Of a DNA stretch of 64,000 bases, positions 37,484-46,745 are shown piece after piece. Every line of letters starts with the position of its first letter. The first letter of the stretch is position 1. The translations under genes were made by a program, and so were the position numbers. Where the stretch lies: contig JACESI010000002.1 of the NCBI GenBank assembly GCA_013911885.1, positions 186,001-250,000 on the forward strand, given 5' to 3'. The notes under the pieces are model-generated. The model had not been told where the DNA came from. It saw nothing but the letters and a program-made list of their open reading frames with translations, and made no database searches. The DNA comes from Hyphomicrobiales bacterium. GTDB lineage: Bacteria > Pseudomonadota > Alphaproteobacteria > Rhizobiales > JACESI01.

Positions 37484-38173
37484 TCAATGCCTGTGGCGAA
37501 AGACCGACAGGAAACGTGCAAGAAAGCCGGTAAAGCGCAAAGGCGCATCATTGACGATGAAGCAGATGCAGTCCTCTCCCGGTCCGGCAACCGGCTTATG
37601 GTCGATCGCCGCATCGGCGACCGCGATATCGCCACGCCCGAAGGTGCCGCCCCCGTCATGAAACGATCCCTTGAGAACAAGGGTCAGTTCGCGGCCTTCA
37701 TGGGTATGGGTCGGCACGGCATAGCCGGGTTTGATCTTCAGAAACTGAATTTCGCAGCCATCCCGATCCGGCAGGCGGTGGATATAGACACCGGGAAGTT
37801 TCATCCGCCAGGAAATCGGCATCTCAGCTTCGCCCAGCAGATTGTTGAGCGCCCCTGGCAGCCAATCCGACGCGCCGGATTTCGAGTTTTCATGTTTCAG
37901 TTGCAAAGCCGGTGGCAGCGGCGCATCCGGTGCATCAAATATCGCATCCAGCATCGCACCGGATTTCGCAATGGGCGATGGCGTTATCTCATCAAGCGCG
38001 TGACCGGCAATATCTTCGAGCGTTGCTGCAAACTTGCGGCTTTCCGGCACGATTTCCATGTGGGCGTCAACAAGAAGCTGTGCTGGCATTGTCAACCTGC
38101 CTGCCACGTAATCGGCAATCAGCGCGTCCACCGCCACGCCTGTGCTGGAACTATTCTGATATTGCTGGTTCAT
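37484..38173 (-). CDS. ChrR-like cupin anti-sigma factor with a degenerate zinc anti-sigma domain
   Basis: 229 residues in the two-domain layout of ChrR, the anti-sigma factor of sigma-E. The cupin domain keeps the four zinc ligands: His156, His158 and Glu162 in THTHEGRE and His192 in DHKP, with the same 36-residue distance between first and last as His141-His177 of Rhodobacter ChrR. The N-terminal helical part has LIADYVAGRLTMPAQLLVDAH, but the H-x3-C-x2-C motif reads H38-MEI-V42-PE-S45, and the first His of the set is also missing. So three of the four zinc ligands of the anti-sigma domain are gone. A sigma-E-like promoter precedes it. No sigma factor gene is adjacent. Confidence 0.88.
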   Translation of the reverse strand: MNQQYQNSSSTGVAVDALIADYVAGRLTMPAQLLVDAHMEIVPESRKFAATLEDIAGHALDEITPSPIAKSGAMLDAIFDAPDAPLPPALQLKHENSKSGASDWLPGALNNLLGEAEMPISWRMKLPGVYIHRLPDRDGCEIQFLKIKPGYAVPTHTHEGRELTLVLKGSFHDGGGTFGRGDIAVADAAIDHKPVAGPGEDCICFIVNDAPLRFTGFLARFLSVFRHRH

Positions 38174-38218
38174 TCAAATCTTGCCCTAAAGCGCTTGCCC
38201 CTGCACGGTCGACATTTC

Positions 38219-38244
38219 TACGCATCGCTCGTCGTTCTGGATCA
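38219..38244 (-). promoter_or_regulatory. Sigma-E (ECF11/RpoE-ChrR)-like promoter of the ChrR-like gene
   Basis: On the minus strand TGATCC (38244-38239) and CGTA (38222-38219) are separated by 16 bases, 45 bases upstream of the ChrR-like ATG. The bases after CGTA are GA, compared with GG in the phrB copy. Autoregulation of a sigma/anti-sigma pair from such a promoter is known in Rhodobacter. Confidence 0.7.
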
Positions 38245-38423
38245 TCGTTTTATCTGCGAAATCCTTGAATAGCCAATCCTGCGCGAAGGTTTCGCAGGCA
38301 GCATGGCCGCAATCAAAGCGAGCCTGCGGATAAATGATTAAAAAGCCTTCAGCGCGTGCTTGCGATCACCCGGGCGAGAGGGTAGCGTTTCGCGGAAGCC
38401 TCCAACTTTGCCGAATGCGATCC

Positions 38424-39476
38424 ATGACTCTTTCTGCCGTCTTTTCCTCCGTCACAGACCTTATCGGCAATACGCCGCTCATCCGTTTGAAAAAACTATC
38501 CGATGCGACAGGCTGCGACATTCTTGGAAAGGCGGAATTTCTCAATCCGGGACAATCGGTCAAGGACCGGGCGGCGCTCTCGATCATCCGCGCTGCCGAA
38601 AGTTCAGGAGCATTGCGCCCGGGCGGCACGATTGTGGAAGGAACCGCAGGCAATACCGGAATCGGTCTTGCCATGGTCGGCAAAGCGCTCGGTTATAAAT
38701 CGGTGATCGTCATTCCAAACAGCCAGAGCCAGGAAAAGAAAGACGCCATACGCGCTTATGGCGGACAGCTGATCGAGGTGCCGCCGAAGCCCTATCGCGA
38801 TCCGAACAATTTCGTGCGCCTGTCCGGCCGCCTCGCCGAGCACCTCAACAAGACGCTGCCAAATGGCGCAATCTGGGCAAACCAGTTCGACAACACCGCG
38901 AACCGGCAGGCCCATATCGACACGACAGGCCCGGAAATTTTCAACCAGACTGGTGGCAAGGTCGATGGTTTCATCTGCGCCTGCGGTTCGGGTGGTACAC
39001 TTGCCGGTGTGGCGACGGCGCTCCGCGCGCGCTCGGCCAGCGTCAAGATCGGTCTTGCCGACCCGATGGGCGCCGCACTTTATGATTATTACGCCCATGG
39101 CGAACTCAAGGCCGATGGCTCTTCGATTTCCGAAGGAATCGGCCAGGGCCGCATCACTGCCAATCTTGAAGGCTTCAGGCCGGATTTTGCCTATAAGATC
39201 GAAGACAAGGAAGCAATGCCTTACATATTCGATCTGATGGATGAGGAAGGCATCGTGCTTGGAGGCTCATCGGCAATCAATATTGCCGGTGCCGTGCGCC
39301 TTGCCCGTGAGCTCGGTCCCGGCCATACAATCGTGACGATCCTTTGCGACTATGGAACGCGCTATCAGTCGAAGCTTTTCGATCCAGCCTTTCTGCGATC
39401 GAAGGACATCGCCGTTCCAGCATGGATGGAAGAACCCCTCGATTTCGATATTCCCTTTGAAACTGTTGCCGAATAA
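38424..39476 (+). CDS. cysK: Cysteine synthase
   Basis: PLP-dependent enzyme making cysteine from O-acetylserine and sulfide. The start is taken at ATG 38424 (350 residues), giving the family opening MTLSAVFSSVTDLIGNTPLIRL; in-frame starts upstream add unconserved residues. The Schiff-base Lys is in NPGQSVKDRAAL, the substrate loop in EGTAGNTGIGLA, the phosphate loop in GSGGTLAGVA, and a late SSAINIAGAV follows. It belongs to a longer alphaproteobacterial branch in which a 20-30-residue insertion (RDPNNFVRLSGRLAE) is typical. It precedes sseA by 23 bases. Confidence 0.93.
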   Translation: MTLSAVFSSVTDLIGNTPLIRLKKLSDATGCDILGKAEFLNPGQSVKDRAALSIIRAAESSGALRPGGTIVEGTAGNTGIGLAMVGKALGYKSVIVIPNSQSQEKKDAIRAYGGQLIEVPPKPYRDPNNFVRLSGRLAEHLNKTLPNGAIWANQFDNTANRQAHIDTTGPEIFNQTGGKVDGFICACGSGGTLAGVATALRARSASVKIGLADPMGAALYDYYAHGELKADGSSISEGIGQGRITANLEGFRPDFAYKIEDKEAMPYIFDLMDEEGIVLGGSSAINIAGAVRLARELGPGHTIVTILCDYGTRYQSKLFDPAFLRSKDIAVPAWMEEPLDFDIPFETVAE

Positions 39477-39499
39477 CTTCTTGCGTCAGGGATGCTGCG

Positions 39500-40348
39500 A
39501 TGAGCGAACAAAAAGTTACCGTGGATGCTGACTGGCTGAGCCAGGCTATGAACGACCCCAGTGTCGTGATTGTCGATGCGAGCTGGCATCTGCCGCCGGA
39601 AAAGCGCGACCCGCGGGCTGAATATGTGGAGGCCCACATTCCGGGCGCTGTTTTCTTCGACCTCGACAGGCACTCGCGCCAGGACACCGATCTGCCGCAT
39701 ATGATGCCTTCGCCCGAACAGTTCGGCGAGGAGATGGGCGCGCTCGGCATTTCCGACACCGATACGATCGTTGTCTATGACACGACCGGGCTGTTTTCCG
39801 CCGCCCGGGTCTGGTGGATGTTCCGCCAGATGGGGGCAGCGAACACTTTTGTTCTGGATGGCGGATTGCCGGCCTGGAAAAAGGCCGGACATCCCCTCAA
39901 GTCCGGCGCTGAAAGCCGCGCCCCGGCACGCTTCAATGCGGCCTTCACCGGTGATCTCATCGTCGGGCTTGAGGACATGCGCAAGGCAGTTGAAAGCGAA
40001 GACGGGCCGCTGATCCTTGATGCGCGCGGCGCGGGCCGGTTTTTCGGGCGCGATCCCGAACCACGGGCCGGTCTACGCGGTGGCCATATGCCGGGCGCAG
40101 TCAATTTGCCCTTCACCAGCCTTCTTGACAGCGAACGCCGTCTCCTGCCCCTGCCGGAGCTTGAAAAAGTGGTTGCCGCCACCGGCTTCGATCCAGCGCG
40201 CCCGACAATTGCAAGCTGTGGCTCAGGCGTGACGGCAGGTGTTGTGTTGCTGGCACTCGCGCGGCTTGGCCACCAGAACGTTCCCCTTTACGACGCTTCA
40301 TGGAGCGAATGGGGCGCGCTCGATGATACACTCTCAACTACCGATTGA
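39500..40348 (+). CDS. sseA: 3-mercaptopyruvate sulfurtransferase
   Basis: Two rhodanese domains in 282 residues. The N-terminal one has VIVDASWHLPPEKRDP and YVEAHIPGAVFFDLD; the C-terminal one carries the active-site loop CGSGVTAG, whose CGSGVT sequence distinguishes mercaptopyruvate sulfurtransferases from thiosulfate sulfurtransferases (CRxGxT). It transfers sulfur from 3-mercaptopyruvate to thiols or cyanide. Position 23 bases after cysK indicates a cysteine metabolism transcript. The order cysK-like, sseA, aap operon, metC is also seen in rhizobia. Confidence 0.95.
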   Translation: MSEQKVTVDADWLSQAMNDPSVVIVDASWHLPPEKRDPRAEYVEAHIPGAVFFDLDRHSRQDTDLPHMMPSPEQFGEEMGALGISDTDTIVVYDTTGLFSAARVWWMFRQMGAANTFVLDGGLPAWKKAGHPLKSGAESRAPARFNAAFTGDLIVGLEDMRKAVESEDGPLILDARGAGRFFGRDPEPRAGLRGGHMPGAVNLPFTSLLDSERRLLPLPELEKVVAATGFDPARPTIASCGSGVTAGVVLLALARLGHQNVPLYDASWSEWGALDDTLSTTD

Positions 40349-40459
40349 CATGAGGGGCTGAGAAAGCGACTGCCGCTTTCGTCAACTTGCCCGCGCGGCT
40401 TTGCTGGCCCTCGCGAGACTTTGCAGATAAGGCTGATACGCAAGAGTAAGCCACGAGAG

Positions 40460-40484
40460 AAGCCGTCTGAAACCAGAACGGCTT
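40460..40484. terminator. Hairpin between sseA and aapP, possible bidirectional terminator
   Basis: AAGCCGT (40460-40466) and ACGGCTT (40478-40484) can pair over an 11-base loop, and a wider GTAAGCC...GGCTTAC pair surrounds it. The genes on both sides end here. There is no strong T-run, so this is tentative. Confidence 0.35.
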
Positions 40485-40546
40485 ACCCTCTTCGTGCCGA
40501 ATATACTTTCAAGACACTTTTAAAACACCGGCGCCCAAGCCAGGCT

Positions 40547-41362
40547 TTAGTGCAGGATCTGACTCAGGAAGAGTTTCGTCCGCTCGTGTTGCGGATTGTC
40601 GAAGAACTGTGTCGGTTCGTTCTCTTCCACGATCTGACCTGCATCCATGAAGATAACGCGGTTTGCTACCTGCCGCGCGAAACCCATTTCATGGGTGACG
40701 CAAAGCATGGTCATGCCCTCTTCGGCGAGGGACACCATCGTATCGAGCACTTCCTTGATCATCTCGGGATCGAGTGCCGAGGTTGGCTCATCAAACAACA
40801 TGATGCGCGGGTTCATGCAAAGGGAGCGGGCAATCGCGACGCGCTGCTGCTGACCGCCGGAAAGCTGGCCAGGAAATTTGTGGGCCTGCTCCGGAATCTT
40901 GACGCGTGTCAGAAAGTGCATGGCAATGTCTTCGGCTTCCCGTTTCGACATTTTGCGCACCCAGATCGGTGCGAGCGTGCAGTTCTCAAGAATGGTGAGA
41001 TGTGGGAACAGATTGAAATGCTGAAACACCATGCCGACTTCGCGCCGCACTTCATCGATCTTTTTGAGATCGTTGGTCAGTTCAACCCCGTCAACGACGA
41101 TCTGGCCCGCCTGATGTTCCTCGAGCCGGTTGATGCATCGGATCATGGTCGACTTACCGGAACCGGATGGACCGGCAATGACGATGCGTTCGCCACGCAT
41201 GACGCGCAGATTGATGTCTTTCAGAACATGAAAGTCGCCATACCATTTGTTCATGCCAACGATATCGACCGCGACGTCGGTCTTTGAGACCTCCATTTTG
41301 GTGCGGTTTGGACCGGTCGAGCCATCCGTCGTCGTGGCAGCCATTGTTGCATTGTTTTTCAT
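40547..41362 (-). CDS. aapP: General L-amino acid ABC transporter ATPase
   Basis: ABC ATPase of the polar amino acid group: Walker [11 protein letters not shown]-loop [12 protein letters not shown], signature [13 protein letters not shown], Walker [15 protein letters not shown] and switch His in [16 protein letters not shown]. At 271 residues it has a ~30-residue N-terminal extension rich in Thr/Asn ahead of the core. It energises uptake of a broad range of amino acids with AapQ and AapM, and is the last gene of the aapJQMP run (12 bases after aapM). Confidence 0.96.
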   Translation of the reverse strand: MKNNATMAATTTDGSTGPNRTKMEVSKTDVAVDIVGMNKWYGDFHVLKDINLRVMRGERIVIAGPSGSGKSTMIRCINRLEEHQAGQIVVDGVELTNDLKKIDEVRREVGMVFQHFNLFPHLTILENCTLAPIWVRKMSKREAEDIAMHFLTRVKIPEQAHKFPGQLSGGQQQRVAIARSLCMNPRIMLFDEPTSALDPEMIKEVLDTMVSLAEEGMTMLCVTHEMGFARQVANRVIFMDAGQIVEENEPTQFFDNPQHERTKLFLSQILH

Positions 41363-41374
41363 GATTATTTTCCT

Positions 41375-42733
41375 TTAACTGCGGTGGCCGGTATCAAGTC
41401 GGTGTTCCATATACATCGAATAGCGCGACATGCTGTAGCAGAACGTGCAATAGACAAGCGCCGCGAAAAAATATCCTGTCAACGACTGCACCGGGCTCGC
41501 CCAGGTCGGGTCAGAATAACTCGACTGGATTTGGCCGAGGAAGTCGAACAATCCGATGATCAGCACCAGCGTGGTATCCTTGAAAAGGCCGATGAATGTG
41601 TTGACGATGCCGGGGATGACCAGTGTCAAGGCCTGCGGCAGGATGATTTTCTGCATCATCTGCCAATAGCTGAGACCGAGCGCCATGGCGCCCTCATATT
41701 GTCCTTTCGGCAGGGCCTGGATACCGCCGCGGATAACCTCGGCCATATAGGCAGACTGGAACAGCGCGACGCCGATCAGCGCGCGCAGCAGCTTGTCAAA
41801 ATCCGTACCTTCAGGAAGGAACAAGGGCAGCATGACCGAGGACATGAAAAGCACGGTGATCAATGGCACGCCGCGCCAGAATTCAATGAAGATCACGCTG
41901 ATAAGCTTGACAGCTGGCATTTTTGACCGCCGTCCAAGGGCAAGAAGAATGCCGATTGGCAGCGAGGCGACAATGCCTGTGACCGCAATCACGAGGGTGA
42001 CGAGAAGCCCGCCCCATATCGAGGTTGAAACCGGCTCGAGGCCGAAGGGCGCGGAAACAAGCACCATCACCGCGGCTAGTATCGCCATGCCAATCAACAC
42101 ATTGATTATACCTGGCTTCGGATCGTTCGCCGTGCCGCGGGCAATCAGGTAGGCAATACAACAAAAGATTGCGGTCAGGATCAGGAAATCCACCCAGAAT
42201 GCCGTGATCGACGGCTGCATGAAGAGGTCAGCCACCAGAAATCCGTTAAGCTCCAGATGGCCGCCGGTGAGCAGAATGAAGGCCACAACCGGAAACACGC
42301 CAAACATGAAAAGAGCATTTTCCCGCTTGAACGGCAGGTTCGGCATGAGAAGCCCGGCAGCGCTGACGGCAAACATGAGGTACACGATGTTCACGCGCCA
42401 AATTTCATCGATCGGATACCGCCCATAGATGAAGAGCTTCAAATTAGCCGCTATATAAGGCCAGCAGGCGCCGAACCAGCCATCCGGCTGAATGCCTCCC
42501 TGGGCGATCGTGGCGCATGCTTTCCGGTCGACACCGCTCCATACCGCACTGATAAGGGCAAAGTCGATGACCGACGGAATCACGAGATACAATGCATAGA
42601 GCGCGACAAGGGTGGCGATCGTGTTGAGGGGGCTGGAGAAGAGATTGGTCTTCATCCAGTGGACAAGGCCCTTGGTGCCAGCTGGTGCAGGCTGTGCAGG
42701 GAGCATTTCGGTACGGACATATCCGGTTGTCAT
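41375..42733 (-). CDS. aapM: General L-amino acid ABC transporter permease AapM
   Basis: A 452-residue permease, much longer than typical HisM proteins, as expected for AapM. The N-terminal 200 residues hold several extra hydrophobic segments, and the permease core follows: GGLLVTLVIAVTGIVASLPIGILLALGRRS, IEFWRGVPLITVLFMSSVML, and the EAA loop AMALGLSYWQMMQKIILPQAL. It pairs with AapQ in the membrane. The gene starts 4 bases after aapQ ends. Confidence 0.95.
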   Translation of the reverse strand: MTTGYVRTEMLPAQPAPAGTKGLVHWMKTNLFSSPLNTIATLVALYALYLVIPSVIDFALISAVWSGVDRKACATIAQGGIQPDGWFGACWPYIAANLKLFIYGRYPIDEIWRVNIVYLMFAVSAAGLLMPNLPFKRENALFMFGVFPVVAFILLTGGHLELNGFLVADLFMQPSITAFWVDFLILTAIFCCIAYLIARGTANDPKPGIINVLIGMAILAAVMVLVSAPFGLEPVSTSIWGGLLVTLVIAVTGIVASLPIGILLALGRRSKMPAVKLISVIFIEFWRGVPLITVLFMSSVMLPLFLPEGTDFDKLLRALIGVALFQSAYMAEVIRGGIQALPKGQYEGAMALGLSYWQMMQKIILPQALTLVIPGIVNTFIGLFKDTTLVLIIGLFDFLGQIQSSYSDPTWASPVQSLTGYFFAALVYCTFCYSMSRYSMYMEHRLDTGHRS

Positions 42734-42737
42734 GATC

Positions 42738-43958
42738 TTATCTTTCTACCAGCGCCATGCGATTGTTGTACCAGTTCATGAAGCTCGAGGTCATGAGCGA
42801 GAGTGTCAGATAGGTCAGCATCGTGATGATGATGATTTCGACAGCGCGACCGGACTGATTGAGGGATGTGCCGGCGAAAATCGACACGAGTTCAGGATAG
42901 GCGATCGCGACCGCGAGTGACGAGTTCTTCGTGAGATTGAGGAACTGGTTGGTAAGCGGCGGGATGATCACGCGCAAAGCCTGCGGGATAATGACCAGAT
43001 TGAGCGTCGGCTTGGCCCTGAGACCAAGCGCATAGGCCGCCTCCGTCTGCCCCTTGTTGATCGCGAGAATACCAGCGCGCACGATCTCGGCGATAAAGGC
43101 GGAAGTGTAGATCGAAAGCGCTGTCAGAAGAGCGATGAATTCCGGAATCACGCTCATGCCGCCGGAAGGGCCAAAGCGTGCCATTTTCGGAAGTTCGAAC
43201 GTAAGCGGCAAGCCACTCGCAAGGAAAACAACCAAGGGCATACCGATGATCAGGCCAAGAGATGCCCAGCCTACCGGAAATTGCTGGCCAGTCTCGAACT
43301 GGCGTTTTCTTGCCCAGTTTGAAACTAGCAGGGATCCGACAATGCCGATCAGGAAAGCGGCACCTGTCAGCCAGAAAAGTTCGCCTGCGATCGGCTTCGG
43401 TGCGATCCATCCGCCAACGCTCAGAAAACCGAGAGCACCGTCAAACTCCGCGAAGAGCGGGTTCTTCTTTTCCGGCAGAAGGCGAAGGACGCCGAAATAG
43501 AAAATGAAGATCCACAGAAGCAGCGGAATGTTGCGCAGCGCTTCGACATAAAGATAAGCAGCTTTGGAAACAATCCAGTTTTTGGAAAGGCGCGCGACAC
43601 CGATGGTAAAACCAAGGAATGTGGCGATGATGATGCCGAGGATAGCGACGAGAAGCGTATTGAGAAGACCTACAAAATAGACGCGCCAAAAAGATGATTC
43701 ACGCCCATAGTCGATCAGCGTCTGGTTGACATCGAACCCGGCGGCGTTATTGAGAAAGTCGAAGCCGAACGCTTTTCCCTGAGCAGCGAGGTTGGCAGCC
43801 GTATTTTGAACAATCGACCAGCCCGCATAAATCAGTAGCGCGATCAGGATCACCTGAATAACGGTTCCGCGCACCTTCGGATCATTGAAAAACGCCGTTT
43901 TTTCGGAAGCTCTTGATCTTTCGGTCTCACCCCCACCGTGATCTGTATCAACAGCCAT
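42738..43958 (-). CDS. aapQ: General L-amino acid ABC transporter permease AapQ
   Basis: A 406-residue permease with the core features of the family: VGLLNTLLVAILGIIIATFLGFTIGVARLS, YVEALRNIPLLLWIFIFYF, and the EAA loop EAAYALGLRAKPTLNLVIIPQALR. The large periplasmic/cytoplasmic insertion after the third helix (residues about 165-260) is typical of AapQ. It is preceded by a 241-base gap with a strong hairpin that separates it from aapJ. Confidence 0.95.
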   Translation of the reverse strand: MAVDTDHGGGETERSRASEKTAFFNDPKVRGTVIQVILIALLIYAGWSIVQNTAANLAAQGKAFGFDFLNNAAGFDVNQTLIDYGRESSFWRVYFVGLLNTLLVAILGIIIATFLGFTIGVARLSKNWIVSKAAYLYVEALRNIPLLLWIFIFYFGVLRLLPEKKNPLFAEFDGALGFLSVGGWIAPKPIAGELFWLTGAAFLIGIVGSLLVSNWARKRQFETGQQFPVGWASLGLIIGMPLVVFLASGLPLTFELPKMARFGPSGGMSVIPEFIALLTALSIYTSAFIAEIVRAGILAINKGQTEAAYALGLRAKPTLNLVIIPQALRVIIPPLTNQFLNLTKNSSLAVAIAYPELVSIFAGTSLNQSGRAVEIIIITMLTYLTLSLMTSSFMNWYNNRMALVER

Positions 43959-44142
43959 CCCTTATCACTCCTACAAAGTATTCAACCTGCAACATATTCA
44001 GTTTGCCGGTTGAAAAAGCTCTTCACGCATCCGGCGGCAAATGCTTGCAGATATCGCGGCCTCATCTTCAGAAGCTTCCGGAAACCCAAAAGCCACCACC
44101 CAACTACCTGCAACCCCAGTCAAACTTATCACCGCAACGTCA

Positions 44143-44173
44143 GTCGGCTTTGCAGACAATGTGCAAAGCCGAC
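44143..44173. promoter_or_regulatory. Strong stem-loop in the aapJ-aapQ intercistronic gap
   Basis: GTCGGCTTTGCA (44143-44154) pairs perfectly over 12 bp with TGCAAAGCCGAC (44162-44173) around a 7-base loop, 26 bases after the aapJ stop. On the aap (minus) strand no T-run follows, so it more likely protects aapJ mRNA 3' ends or attenuates partially than ends transcription fully. Confidence 0.7.
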
Positions 44174-44199
44174 TTCTTTTCGTCACAGATCAGCTTGGC

Positions 44200-45216
44200 T
44201 TAGCGGATCGGAGGAGCATATTGGAAGCCGCCGGCATTCCACAGAGCATTGACGCCGCGGGCAATGCCGAGCGGCGTGTCCGGACCAACGTTCGCATTGA
44301 ACGACTCAGCATAGTTGCCGACCTTGCTGATGATGTTCAGCGCCCAGTCATTGCCGAGACCCAAACCTTCGCCAAAAGCACCTTCAAGGCCCAGAAGACG
44401 TTTGACCTCTGGGTTGGTACTGGATTTCATCGCCTCAAAGTTCGCTTTTGACACACCAAGTTCTTCCGCGTTCAGCATCGCATTAAGCGACCAGCGAACG
44501 ATCTTGAACCACTGTTCGTCACCCTGACGAACGACCGGACCAAGCGGCTCTTTCGAGATGATTTCCGGCAGAACGATATGCTCGCCCGGATTGGTGAGTT
44601 TCAGACGCTCTGCATAGAGACCGGATGCATCCGTCGTGAACACGTCACAGCGTTTCGCATCGTAAGCAGCAACAACTTCGTCGGCCTTTTCGAAGGCAAC
44701 GAGTTCAAACTGCATTTTGTTCGCCGTGAAATAGTCCGTGAGGTTGAGTTCGGTTGTTGTACCGGTGTTTGTGCAAACCGACGCGCCGGAAAGTTCAAGA
44801 GCCGATGAGACACCGAGGTCCTTGCGAACCATGAAGCCCTGACCGTCATAATAGGTCACACCGGCGAAGCTCAGCCCGAGCTGCGTGTCGCGTGTGATTG
44901 TCCAGGTGGTGTTGCGTGACAGAATGTCTACTTCGCCGGAGCTAAGCGCGGTGAAACGCTCTTTTGCCGAGAGCGGCGTGTATTTTACTTTCGTGTCGTC
45001 GCCGAAGATTGCGGCGGCGACCGCACGGCAGACATCCACATCAAGGCCGGACCAGTTGCCGGAAGCGTCTGGCTGTGAGAAGCCTGGAAGACCCTGGCTC
45101 ACGCCGCACTGGACGAAGCCTTTTGCTTTTACGTCATCAAGTGTTGCCGCAGAGGCATTGAAGCCTGTAACTGCAAATGCAACACCGAAAACTGCGGATA
45201 GGAAATTTACTTTCAT
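44200..45216 (-). CDS. aapJ: General L-amino acid-binding periplasmic protein
   Basis: Extracellular solute-binding protein family 3, 338 residues, with a signal peptide (about 1-23, ending NASA). The core shows LDDVKAKGFVQCGVSQGLPGFSQPD at the mature start, WSGLDVDVCRAVAAAIFGD, STTWTI-like RNTTWTITRD, and GQGFMVRKDLG, with the paired Cys pattern (CGVSQ and VCTNTG) typical of AapJ. It binds L-amino acids in the periplasm for AapQMP. It is divergent from metC; promoters for both lie in 45217-45500. Confidence 0.96.
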   Translation of the reverse strand: MKVNFLSAVFGVAFAVTGFNASAATLDDVKAKGFVQCGVSQGLPGFSQPDASGNWSGLDVDVCRAVAAAIFGDDTKVKYTPLSAKERFTALSSGEVDILSRNTTWTITRDTQLGLSFAGVTYYDGQGFMVRKDLGVSSALELSGASVCTNTGTTTELNLTDYFTANKMQFELVAFEKADEVVAAYDAKRCDVFTTDASGLYAERLKLTNPGEHIVLPEIISKEPLGPVVRQGDEQWFKIVRWSLNAMLNAEELGVSKANFEAMKSSTNPEVKRLLGLEGAFGEGLGLGNDWALNIISKVGNYAESFNANVGPDTPLGIARGVNALWNAGGFQYAPPIR

Positions 45217-45500
45217 TTTTAAGCGGCCTTTTTTCTAATTGCCAAACCATAGGTTCATAAAAACCAAAAAAGTGCCGAACTAAGTCCGGACATCCTGATG
45301 TTTTAATGACCTATCTCCCCCGCCGCCTGCCCCGCTCCTCGATAAACGATTGCCGACAGCGCTAACGTCCTTATCGAAAGGCATTCTAACTGCTTGGTCA
45401 AGTGTATTTGCAGTTATTTTTAGGGGCTCCATTGAATAAGAAAGAAATTTTGCTAGTCTGCTCAGAACGTAAGCACTGCTCTGGGCGAAAACCTTCCATA

Positions 45501-46688
45501 ATGATGAAAAATAAATCTACGGACAAGTCATTCCGAACCGAGACCATGCTTGTTCGCGGCGGGCGCGATCCTGAACTCACCGGACCTTTCGTCTCCCCGC
45601 CCCTGGTGCGTGCTTCCACGGTTCTGTTCGAAAACACCGCGCAATTGTGTGGACGCGCCGATGCGCGCTTCTCTTACGGGCTGACCAATACGCCGACGAT
45701 CGAAGCACTCGCAAGCGCGATCAACGATCTTGAAGACGCGCACGGCACCGTGCTTGTCAATTCCGGCCTTGCGGCCGTCTCAATTGCCATCATGGCGGCA
45801 GTGCGAGCCGGTGATCAGATTCTGGTGCCGGACAATGTCTATGGCCCGACACGCCGGTTCTGCGACAAGACGCTTGCGAAATTCGGCGTGACAACAACCT
45901 ATTACGATCCACTCATCGGCGCGGGAATCGAAAAGCTCTTCTCAGATCAGGTCGGCGCCATCCTGATGGAAGCACCTGGATCGCACACGTTTGAAATGCC
46001 GGATGTCGCTGCCATCGTGAACGTGGCGAAAAAGGTCGGCGCGACCACGATGATCGACAACACGTGGGCCTCGCCGCTTTTCTTCAAGCCTGTAGCTTTT
46101 GGCATCGACTATTCGATACAGGCGGGGACGAAATATCTCGCGGGCCACTCCGATGCGCTGATCGGGTCGATATCGACCAATCAGGCCCACTGGGAGGATC
46201 TGCGCACCACGCACCAGAATTTCGGGGTTCAGGGCGGAACAGAAGAGATGTTCCTCACCCTTCGCGGCATGCGTACCATGGCCATTCGCATGGAGCGGCA
46301 GGAAGAAAACGCGCTCACGATCGCCCGCTGGCTCCAGGAACAGCCGGAAGTCGAGCGGGTGCTTCACCCTGCCTTGCCGGATGATCCGGGTCACGCAATC
46401 TGGAAAGAACTGATCGGTCGATCGAGCGGCCTTTTCGCCTTCATTCTCAAGGATATGAATGATGAAGCCGCCGCCGCGATGCTCGATCATTTCGACATTT
46501 TCGGCCTTGGCTATTCCTGGGGCGGTTTCGAGAGCCTCGCGGTCCTCAGTCAGGTCAAGCATATTCGCAGCGCCACGCGCTGGACCGATGCGCCAACCAT
46601 CCGGCTTTCCATCGGGCTTGAACATCCAGACGACCTGATTGCCGATCTGCGCGCCGGTCTCGACCGCGCCAAAGCGGCGATGGCATGA
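45501..46688 (+). CDS. metC: Cystathionine beta-lyase
   Basis: Cys/Met-metabolism PLP enzyme. I start at ATG 45501 (395 residues), as the residues encoded from 45402 are not family-like. Signatures: FSYGLTNTPTIEALASAINDLE, the PLP-phosphate and ring contacts at LVNSGLAAVSIA, TMIDNTWASPLFFKP, and the Schiff-base Lys in QAGTKYLAGHSD. It breaks cystathionine to homocysteine in methionine synthesis. The metC-aapJ divergent arrangement is conserved in Rhizobium. No SAM riboswitch was recognised in the leader. Confidence 0.94.
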   Translation: MMKNKSTDKSFRTETMLVRGGRDPELTGPFVSPPLVRASTVLFENTAQLCGRADARFSYGLTNTPTIEALASAINDLEDAHGTVLVNSGLAAVSIAIMAAVRAGDQILVPDNVYGPTRRFCDKTLAKFGVTTTYYDPLIGAGIEKLFSDQVGAILMEAPGSHTFEMPDVAAIVNVAKKVGATTMIDNTWASPLFFKPVAFGIDYSIQAGTKYLAGHSDALIGSISTNQAHWEDLRTTHQNFGVQGGTEEMFLTLRGMRTMAIRMERQEENALTIARWLQEQPEVERVLHPALPDDPGHAIWKELIGRSSGLFAFILKDMNDEAAAAMLDHFDIFGLGYSWGGFESLAVLSQVKHIRSATRWTDAPTIRLSIGLEHPDDLIADLRAGLDRAKAAMA

Positions 46689-46745
46689 ACGGTGAGTGAT
46701 TGAGCCATTAGGTATCCCGGCGCGGGTCTCGATTGCGCCCTGGAT

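Noticed and set aside
45217..45500. SAM or other riboswitch in the metC leader
   Set aside because: No recognisable SAM-I or SAM-II core; only AT-rich promoter-like sequence.
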